A program made the translations under genes and the position numbers. Below are positions 57,666-64,000 of a DNA stretch of 64,000 nucleotides, in pieces. The DNA comes from an uncultured Acetatifactor sp. (GTDB taxonomy: Bacteria; Bacillota; Clostridia; Lachnospirales; Lachnospiraceae), in assembly GCA_910583845.1 (NCBI GenBank), contig CAJUAB010000008.1, forward strand, positions 84,467 to 148,466, written 5' to 3'. Numbering within the stretch: the first letter of the stretch is position 1; each line of letters begins with the position of its first letter. The notes beneath the pieces are model-generated. The model saw only the letters and a program-made list of their open reading frames with translations. It had not been told where the DNA came from and did not search any database.

Positions 57666-60656
57666 TTAGATCTCTTCCAGCAGCTGCTCAAATTCCTCCG
57701 TGCTCATCAGAATTTTGCGGGGTTTGGTTCCCTCCTCTTCCCCCACCACGCCATAATCGTGAAGCTGCTCCATGATTCTCGCCGCACGGTTAAAGCCGAT
57801 TTTGAAGGCTCGCTGCAACATGCCGATGGAGGCCTTGTCCTTGTCTATGATAAATCGCCCGGCCTCCTCAAAATACTCGTCTCTCTCCTCCGCGCCTCCG
57901 GGTCCTCCGGAGCCGCCCATACTCTTTAGCTGCTCCTCCACATCGGCGGCATATGTATTGCCAAGCACCTGATTTTTCAGGAAATCCACTACATCAGACA
58001 CTTCCTTGTCCGACACAAAGGCCCCCTGTACCCGGGCCGGTTTGGAATATCCCTGGGGATAAAACAACATATCCCCCTTTCCCAGCAGTTTTTCAGCTCC
58101 GTTCATATCCAGAATGGTACGGGAATCCACGCCGCTGGAAACGGAAAAAGCCACCCGGCTGGGCATATTTGCCTTGATCAGTCCGGTGATGACATCCACA
58201 CTGGGACGCTGTGTCGCGATAATCAGATGGATACCCGCCGCTCTGGCCAGCTGGGCCAGACGGCAGATGGACTCCTCCACCTCACCGGGTGCCACCATCA
58301 TCAGATCCGCCAGCTCGTCCACGATAATGACAATCTGCGGCAGCTTGGCCGGGGCTTCGGGATCACTCTCCCGCATGGCCTCCACCTTTTTGTTGTAGCC
58401 CTTCATATCGCGCACATTGAAATCCGCAAATTTCTTGTATCGGTCTGTCATCTCCGCCACCCCCCAGTGCAGGGCGGCGGATGCTTTCTTGGGGTCTGTC
58501 ACCACCGGGATCAACAGATGCGGAATCCCGTTGTAGACACTGAGCTCCACCACCTTGGGGTCCACCATAATCAGCTTCACATCGTCCGGATGCGCCTTGT
58601 ACAGGATACTCATGATCAGTGTGTTAATACACACGGACTTACCTGAACCGGTGGCGCCCGCGATCAGCATGTGCGGCATTTTGGCAATGTCCGACACCAC
58701 CGTCTGTCCCCCGATATCCTTGCCCACGGCAAAAGCCAGATTGGAGGGAAATTCCCTGAACTCCCTGCTCTCCAGCAAATCCCGCAGGGCCACGGCCATA
58801 TTTTCCTTGTTGGGCACCTCGATACCGATGGCTGCCTTGCCCGGTATGGGTGCCTCGATCCGGATATCCGTCGCCGCCAGATTCAGCTTGATATCATCGG
58901 TAAGACTTACGATCTTACTGACCTTGACTCCCTGCTCCGGCTGCAATTCGTACCGGGTAACACTGGGGCCCTGGCTGATGTCGGTGATCGTGACTCTGAC
59001 GCCAAAGTTTTCCAGCGTCTGCTGCAGACGCATAGCCGTGGCTTTCAATTCCTGTGTGGTATCCTTGCCGCCTCCCTTGCCCTTCTGCAACAGGGAAATG
59101 GGCGGAAACATGTAGGGTTTGGGCGGCGCGGCCGTCTGGCCTTCCGCTGTATTCCGGATATCCTTATTGACCTGTTCGGTCACTGTATCCTGACTCTGAG
59201 CCTCCTCATTGAGACGCGCCGCAGGTTTACCGCGCCGCGAAGACTGCTCCGCAATATCCTCCCGATGGATTCGGATCTCCTGTCCCTCCTCCGCCTGCAT
59301 GTCTTCAAAATTCCCGTTTTCGCCCCTGTCGCTTCCAGGCAGGGGGGGAGAAAGAGGATTGACTGCTTCGGTCGAAGCGTCGCGCAAAGGATTTCCCGGC
59401 ACGGAATCTTCCATATCCAGCGTGGAATAGAAGGGTTCCGGCCCTTCCCCTTCCTCCTCCGTCCCGTCAATCGTCAGCTGGTGCGCGCTGCGTATCCGTA
59501 TGTTGTCAAAATCAAATATACTCCCGGAAGTTCCGCTGTCCGCGGGCTCCGGCTGATCCGTCCCATCCATCTCCGCCTCCCGGGTACCGTTCTCCTCCAT
59601 GTTCTCATTCCACATGATCTCATGGATATCGTCACGTCTGCGCTCCTCGTTTTCCCGAATAATAGCCGTGTCCAGAATTACGCCGGACACCTTTCTGTCC
59701 ATGCGCAGAATCCGCTCCGTCTCCTTCTCCTCCCGGCGCTGCTGTCGGCTGCTTCCCCTCTCCGCCGTCTTCCGGCGACGTTCTTCCTCCCGCCTGACCC
59801 TGACCTGTTCCTGCTCCTCCTGTTGAAGCCTCTCCGCTTCCTGACGCTGTTCCCGGCGAAGCCTCTCCGCCTCCTGGCGCTCCTCCCTCCGCAGTCTGTC
59901 CGCCTCCTGACGCTCCTCCCGGCGAAGCCTGTCCGCTTCCTGACGCTCCTCCCGGCGGCTGAGATACTCTTCCTCCTGCTCTTCCCGGCGCTGTCTGGCA
60001 TACTCCCTCCGCCTCTGAGAATCCTCCCGGGTGCGCTGAAGCATCCGGGAGCCGCCGCTCTTCACACCGCTGATCAGGGAACGCTCCGTCATCAGGATAA
60101 AGCTGATGGCACCACAGAGAAGGACCACCAGCACCGTTCCTATGGTTTCCAGATAATGGTGCAGCAGATAAGCCAGGCTGCCGCCCAGTACACCGCCGCC
60201 GGTCCTCTCGGCCCTGGCCGTCTCAAAGATCTGCCGGATGTCATATTTCTCCAGAGAGAGGCTGTTATGCGCAAACAGTTCACATACCACGCCAATCATC
60301 AGAAACAGCACCCCCCCTGAAATCAGCTTGCGCAGCGCGTTGGGATTGCCGGAATTGGCGTACCAGAAGGACACCGCCACAAACAAAAGCACAGGCACCG
60401 CATAAGAAGTCAGTCCGAACAGCCCGAACAGGGCCCCGCTGATCGCGTCACCCACCGGGCCTATGATGCCGAAATTGCACAAAAACAAAATCACCATAAG
60501 GATGAAAAATATAATCAAACCTATCTCGTGAAGTAATTCGCTTTCTTTTTCATAATCATATGTAGGGGCACTGCCCTTCCTGCCGGAGCCGGACGACTTC
60601 TTGCCGCCGCGCTTGCCCGCCGGAGAGGATGCCCTTTTGCCTGATGAATTTGCCAT
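57666..60656 (-). CDS. ftsK: FtsK/SpoIIIE-family DNA translocase
   Basis: The 996-residue ATPase pumps chromosomal DNA through the division or sporulation septum. It has four N-terminal membrane helices (about 45-185) and a long charged linker (about 195-520) with tandem 11-residue repeats (RLRREERQEAD). The motor domain carries Walker A GATGSGKSVCINTL near 667 and Walker B IVIIVDELADLMMV. A C-terminal gamma winged helix reads KIGFNRAARIMEQLHDYGVV. It is about 200 residues longer than B. subtilis SpoIIIE because of the linker. Promoter at 60733-60761. Confidence 0.95.
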   Translation of the reverse strand: MANSSGKRASSPAGKRGGKKSSGSGRKGSAPTYDYEKESELLHEIGLIIFFILMVILFLCNFGIIGPVGDAISGALFGLFGLTSYAVPVLLFVAVSFWYANSGNPNALRKLISGGVLFLMIGVVCELFAHNSLSLEKYDIRQIFETARAERTGGGVLGGSLAYLLHHYLETIGTVLVVLLCGAISFILMTERSLISGVKSGGSRMLQRTREDSQRRREYARQRREEQEEEYLSRREERQEADRLRREERQEADRLRREERQEAERLRREQRQEAERLQQEEQEQVRVRREEERRRKTAERGSSRQQRREEKETERILRMDRKVSGVILDTAIIRENEERRRDDIHEIMWNENMEENGTREAEMDGTDQPEPADSGTSGSIFDFDNIRIRSAHQLTIDGTEEEGEGPEPFYSTLDMEDSVPGNPLRDASTEAVNPLSPPLPGSDRGENGNFEDMQAEEGQEIRIHREDIAEQSSRRGKPAARLNEEAQSQDTVTEQVNKDIRNTAEGQTAAPPKPYMFPPISLLQKGKGGGKDTTQELKATAMRLQQTLENFGVRVTITDISQGPSVTRYELQPEQGVKVSKIVSLTDDIKLNLAATDIRIEAPIPGKAAIGIEVPNKENMAVALRDLLESREFREFPSNLAFAVGKDIGGQTVVSDIAKMPHMLIAGATGSGKSVCINTLIMSILYKAHPDDVKLIMVDPKVVELSVYNGIPHLLIPVVTDPKKASAALHWGVAEMTDRYKKFADFNVRDMKGYNKKVEAMRESDPEAPAKLPQIVIIVDELADLMMVAPGEVEESICRLAQLARAAGIHLIIATQRPSVDVITGLIKANMPSRVAFSVSSGVDSRTILDMNGAEKLLGKGDMLFYPQGYSKPARVQGAFVSDKEVSDVVDFLKNQVLGNTYAADVEEQLKSMGGSGGPGGAEERDEYFEEAGRFIIDKDKASIGMLQRAFKIGFNRAARIMEQLHDYGVVGEEEGTKPRKILMSTEEFEQLLEEI
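59826..59960. repeat. 33-bp tandem repeats in the ftsK linker
   Basis: Four to five copies of a 33-bp unit encode the 11-residue motif RLRREERQEAD/E. Unit size is constant, so copy changes keep the frame. Confidence 0.8.
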
Positions 60657-60732
60657 CTCATCATACTCCTATTGCATTTTTCCTTCTCAGGAGTCCAGAA
60701 CTGTCATGATTCATTCTGAACAAACAAATACT

Positions 60733-60761
60733 ATTATAGCATTTCCTTTGCCTCTTGTCAT
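60733..60761 (-). promoter_or_regulatory. Promoter of ftsK
   Basis: Minus strand ATGACA (60761-60756), 17 bases, perfect TATAAT (60738-60733). Confidence 0.65.
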
Positions 60762-60769
60762 CCTTAATT

Positions 60770-61495
60770 TTAGACACTGCCCATCCTCGCTTCTTCGCCG
60801 CCGCTTTCCCGCATCAGTTCATGGAGCTTTCTCACGGCTTTGTCTATGCCGCCTACTTCGTTGATAATCCCCATTTTTACCGCCTCCTGGCCCACCAGTA
60901 TAGTGCCCACATCCTTGGTGAGCATTCCTGTCTCCATCATCAGATTCTCCAGACGCTCCTGGCCGATGCTGCAGTGGCTGCAGACAAATCCCGTGATCCG
61001 GTCCTGTATCTGCTTAAAGTAATCGAAGGTCTGGGGAACGCCGATCACGGTGCCATTCATGCGCACGGGATGAATTACCATGGTTCCCGTGGGTACAATA
61101 AAGGAATACCGGGTGCTGACGGCGATGGGCACACCGATGGAATGGCTCCCTCCCAGCACCAGGGATACCGTGGGCTTGCTCAGGGAGGCCAGCATCTCCG
61201 CGATCGCCAGTCCCGCTTCCACGTCCCCGCCCATGGTGTTCAGGATCACCAGCACACCGTCGATCTCCCGGCTGTCCTCTATGGCGGCCAGCTGAGGCAG
61301 AATATGTTCATATTTTGTGGTCTTGGAATTGCCGGACAGATTGTCATGCCCCTCAATCTCACCGATAATCGAAAGCAAATGGATATTTTTATGCTCCGCG
61401 TTCTGATTCAGGGTCAACTGCCCGATTTTCTCAATGCGCTCGTCCTGATGCTCTTCTTTTTCCATGCGTTTACTTTTATCGTCTCTGTCACCCAT
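60770..61495 (-). CDS. tepA: TepA-type ClpP-like protease
   Basis: A 241-residue ClpP-fold protein with NTMGGDVEAGLAIAEML, the nucleophile loop GGSHSIGVP (Ser119) and VIHPVRMNG (His142). TepA (translocation-enhancing protein) of B. subtilis is a membrane-associated, sporulation-linked ClpP relative that helps secretion. It sits just upstream of ftsK/spoIIIE, a usual Clostridia neighbourhood. The N-terminal 35 residues are charged and probably disordered. Confidence 0.9.
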   Translation of the reverse strand: MGDRDDKSKRMEKEEHQDERIEKIGQLTLNQNAEHKNIHLLSIIGEIEGHDNLSGNSKTTKYEHILPQLAAIEDSREIDGVLVILNTMGGDVEAGLAIAEMLASLSKPTVSLVLGGSHSIGVPIAVSTRYSFIVPTGTMVIHPVRMNGTVIGVPQTFDYFKQIQDRITGFVCSHCSIGQERLENLMMETGMLTKDVGTILVGQEAVKMGIINEVGGIDKAVRKLHELMRESGGEEARMGSV

Positions 61496-61560
61496 AATGA
61501 TCCCCCAATCTCCGGAAAACTGCCGTCATATGCCTGTACGGTCCACCATGACATTAAGAA

Positions 61561-61579
61561 AAGAACCTGCACGGTTCTT
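61561..61579 (-). terminator. Short hairpin upstream of tepA
   Basis: AAGAACC/GGTTCTT stem with a five-base loop followed on the minus strand by TTCTTAAT; probably ends the glycosyltransferase unit. Confidence 0.5.
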
Positions 61580-61667
61580 CTCTTATAGTAACCAGATATG
61601 CTGTTTTCATTCTCCCGGGGAATACCTGACAAGCGTCAAATTTTTCCATCAGAGCGTGTTTCCCTGA

Positions 61668-63206
61668 TCAAAAATCAAAATTATCGTTGGGGTCCACCTC
61701 GACGTCGTAATGCATCTGGGACGCATCGGGCGTAATGGGATAATCCATTACCTTTTTCACGTGTTTTTTGGGCAGAGGCAGGGGATTCTCAATCAGCTGC
61801 ACCTGCCTGGGTTCATCCTGTTTCTTCTCAGTCCTCACTCTCTTTTCCTCCGCTGTAAGCACCGCAGATCCCGGCGTACTGTTCTCTGCTTTGTTTTCCC
61901 GGGGCACAGGCCCTTCTGCCGCCGCCACTCCCTGTCCCCCTCCTGAATCCTCCGCTGCCGTCTCCCCGGGGCCCACACTCTCCTGTGTTCTTCCGCCATC
62001 CCGGACAAACAATTCGCAGAAAGCCACTCCGGCCAGTCCCGTCATGGCAAAAAACATCTGAAAGCTGCCGTTCATATTGGGAGTCACGATCCCCAGCACC
62101 CGCATCAACGTGATCGCCAGCACCAGTATGATCCAGGGAGAAAACCTCTCCTCGTTCTTCCTGCGCATAAAGGTAAAAACCCCCAGCGCCATCATCATCA
62201 GCAGCAGAATGGTCTCATAGCCGCCCTCCTGAAAAAAGAAGCTGTAGTCCGCCCCCTTTGGGCCATATGTGACACCCCAGGCTCCCAGCACCCGTTCAAA
62301 GGTACTGCCGCTCATGGAACTGTCCAGCAGCACAAGCGCGCAGAATACACCTGCCATAGCCAGTATGGAAAGCAAAAGCTGCGCCGTCCACCGCAGTGTA
62401 TCCCGCCGCTCCCGCTTTAGAACCGGCAGGCCAAGCAGCGGAATTGCCAATGTAAAACCCACAATATCCATATACCCCGCAAAGGCCGTGAGCGCGCCGC
62501 ACAGCGGGGCCAGCATCCAGGTAAGGGCTTCGCCTCCGGGCTTGACGCTCCGCCCAAGATACAGCGCGATCACCAGCAGAATCAGCACATAGACGCAGAA
62601 ATACAGCATTTTGGGGGAATATGTTATCCCTTCTCTGACGGAGCCGGGTGCCAGCGTCAGAAAGGACAGAGACACCAGCGCCGGCCCTCTGCCAGCCAGA
62701 CATCTCACGGCAAAATAAGCCGTGGCGCTCCCCAGCGTCTGTAAAATGATCTGCAACACAATGCCTGCGGTCCACTTGTTGCCCACCAGACGGAAGAGCA
62801 GATTCAGCAGGCAAAGATAGTAATATACGCTGCCCTGTACCAGCTGGACGCGCATTCCCTCTTCGGTGACCTTGGCAACCTCATAATAGGCGGCCTCCTC
62901 TCCGGCACCTTCCATTGCGGCCAGACGCAGAATCATTCCCACAGCCAGAAATGCGGCCACCGCGATTCCTTCCGCCAGAACGGCCCTGCCTGGGTCCAGC
63001 TTTCCGATCCGCGCGCTGAATCGCTTTATCAGAAAATACGCCAGAAAAAGCACCCCTGCGGCAAGCACCAGAACCGTGAGCGCCGTGTAGGGAATCCCTG
63101 CGCTCTGATGCCCCACTGCCATACCCATAAAGGAAAACACGACGCCCATGCACATCAGATACAGTGCCCATATTCCATAGCTTACGGCATTCTTCCTATA
63201 GTTCAT
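61668..63206 (-). CDS. Polytopic membrane protein of glycosyltransferase (GT-C) type
   Basis: The 512-residue protein has about 12 hydrophobic helices up to residue 400. The first loop holds EGAGEEAAYYEVAKV, an acidic stretch in the position of the GT-C catalytic loop, and the later part resembles ArnT/PMT-like proteins only in layout. The last 110 residues are a charged, Pro-rich cytoplasmic tail ending in YDVEVDPNDNFDF. It overlaps the end of the GT2 gene by 11 bases, so the two work together: GT2 makes a lipid-linked sugar and this protein would transfer it outside. Confidence 0.75.
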   Translation of the reverse strand: MNYRKNAVSYGIWALYLMCMGVVFSFMGMAVGHQSAGIPYTALTVLVLAAGVLFLAYFLIKRFSARIGKLDPGRAVLAEGIAVAAFLAVGMILRLAAMEGAGEEAAYYEVAKVTEEGMRVQLVQGSVYYYLCLLNLLFRLVGNKWTAGIVLQIILQTLGSATAYFAVRCLAGRGPALVSLSFLTLAPGSVREGITYSPKMLYFCVYVLILLVIALYLGRSVKPGGEALTWMLAPLCGALTAFAGYMDIVGFTLAIPLLGLPVLKRERRDTLRWTAQLLLSILAMAGVFCALVLLDSSMSGSTFERVLGAWGVTYGPKGADYSFFFQEGGYETILLLMMMALGVFTFMRRKNEERFSPWIILVLAITLMRVLGIVTPNMNGSFQMFFAMTGLAGVAFCELFVRDGGRTQESVGPGETAAEDSGGGQGVAAAEGPVPRENKAENSTPGSAVLTAEEKRVRTEKKQDEPRQVQLIENPLPLPKKHVKKVMDYPITPDASQMHYDVEVDPNDNFDF

Positions 63207-64000
63207 CCTGCTTATCCTGCTCCTTCACCGGGCTGTCGCACTCCAGTATCTTCTCAATATTGTATCGGGGACGCTGCTTTACCTCCATATAAATCTTTCC
63301 GATATACTGGCCCACCATGCCGATCGCCATAAGCTGCAACCCACCCAGGAACCAGATGGACAGGATCAGGGATGTCCAGCCCGGCACCACGCTGCCTGTA
63401 AAGTAGGAAATCAACGCGTATACCGCCGCCAGCATGGAACAGATAATGATAAACAATCCCAGCCCCAGGATCATGCTGATCGGCTTTACGCTGAAAGAAG
63501 AAATGCCGTTGAACGCAAGGGCCAGCATCTTTTTCAGCGGGTATTTGGACTCTCCCGCCACCCGTTCCTTTCTGTCATAATAGACACTGTCCGTCTGATA
63601 GCCAATCAGCGGCATCATCCCCCGCAGAAAAAGATTGGTCTCCTTGAATCTGGAGAAGTGTTCCACCGCCCGCTTTGACATCAGCCGGAAGTCGGCATGG
63701 TTATAGACCGTTCTGACGCCCATCAGTGCCATCAGCTTATAGAATGCCTGCGCCGTGGTCCGTTTGAAGAAGGTGTCGCTTTTCCTCTCCCTGCGGACGC
63801 CGTAAACAATATCGCTGCCCTGATGGAATTTGTCGATCATCTCCTCGATCACAGCCACATCGTCCTGCAAGTCCGCGTCTATGGATACCGTCACATCGCT
63901 GCGCTCCATGGCCGTCAGAAGCCCTGCCGTCAAAGCGAACTGATGTCCCACATTACCGGCCAGCTTCACACCGCGGATCTGGTCCGGATACAGCCTGTGT
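63196..64000 (-). CDS. GT2 polyprenyl-phosphate glycosyltransferase, N-terminus beyond the window
   Basis: The frame is open to the right edge: codons before the apparent GTG at 63969 read RLYPDQIRG, which aligns with the family, so the true start lies outside. The visible part has the catalytic VSIDADLQDD, DIVYGVRRERKSDTFFKR and two membrane helices near the end, as in GtrB/DPM1-type enzymes that charge polyprenyl phosphate with a hexose. Overlap with the GT-C gene implies a shared envelope-glycosylation unit. Confidence 0.9.
   Translation of the reverse strand, partial: HRLYPDQIRGVKLAGNVGHQFALTAGLLTAMERSDVTVSIDADLQDDVAVIEEMIDKFHQGSDIVYGVRRERKSDTFFKRTTAQAFYKLMALMGVRTVYNHADFRLMSKRAVEHFSRFKETNLFLRGMMPLIGYQTDSVYYDRKERVAGESKYPLKKMLALAFNGISSFSVKPISMILGLGLFIIICSMLAAVYALISYFTGSVVPGWTSLILSIWFLGGLQLMAIGMVGQYIGKIYMEVKQRPRYNIEKILECDSPVKEQDKQDEL

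Overview
The window looks like a chromosomal segment of an anaerobic, GC-moderate Firmicute of the Lachnospiraceae type. The evidence is a PolC-like protein, NfnAB, a stand-alone fhs-folD pair, a TepA-type ClpP protein, a large two-domain 2-hydroxyacyl-CoA-dehydratase-type activase, several methyl-accepting chemotaxis proteins (MCPs), and Clostridia-type -35/-10 promoters with 17-bp spacers. Most genes lie on the minus strand. No rRNA, tRNA, CRISPR array or intact insertion sequence was seen.

Layout. 1-6295: a DUF4349 lipoprotein with a repetitive tail running off the left edge, an M16C peptidase, and a small cluster with a sigma-like protein lacking region 4 and a rhomboid-like protein lacking the catalytic serine motif. 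6513-11437: the plus-strand giant activase and a small GY-repeat membrane protein. 11535-18466: a DeoR regulator with an overlapping mini-HTH gene and a palindromic operator, purC, a decayed Rpn-type nuclease, an NAD-dependent epimerase, a DUF3887 lipoprotein, dprA and yifB. 18704-31427: three MCPs and a PocR-type hybrid histidine kinase, interrupted by a divergent locus at 20957-24234 that holds a helix-turn-helix protein fused to a degenerate PolC polymerase core. One MCP has a riboswitch-like leader. 31428-37249: pilT, a GT-C-like membrane protein and several unknown envelope proteins.

37355-43544 is an RNA-repair island: KptA (RNA 2'-phosphotransferase), a PARG-fold protein (TIGR02452), a Thg1-like 3'-5' polymerase, a T4-Pnk-like kinase, a bacteriohemerythrin, a GNAT acetyltransferase, an unknown 139-aa protein and RtcB ligase. 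Together these could reset RNA ends, seal breaks, remove a 2'-phosphate and process the ADP-ribose product. 43700-48755 holds a small lipoprotein, pgi, a HAD hydrolase, a GNAT protein, a P-loop kinase and rlmH. 49001-49796 is a gene-free block with eight copies of a ~37-bp palindromic repeat in two +,+,-,- sets exactly 545 bp apart. 49914-64000 is mostly housekeeping: zinc-ribbon proteins, NfnAB, folD, fhs, an FtsK/SpoIIIE translocase with a minisatellite linker, TepA, and two envelope glycosyltransferase-type genes, the last cut by the window edge.

The two strongest candidates for undescribed biology are the HTH-PolC fusion (22672-24234) and the RNA-repair island with its unknown partner. 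Next come the 49-kb repeat array and the leader at 20763-20890.
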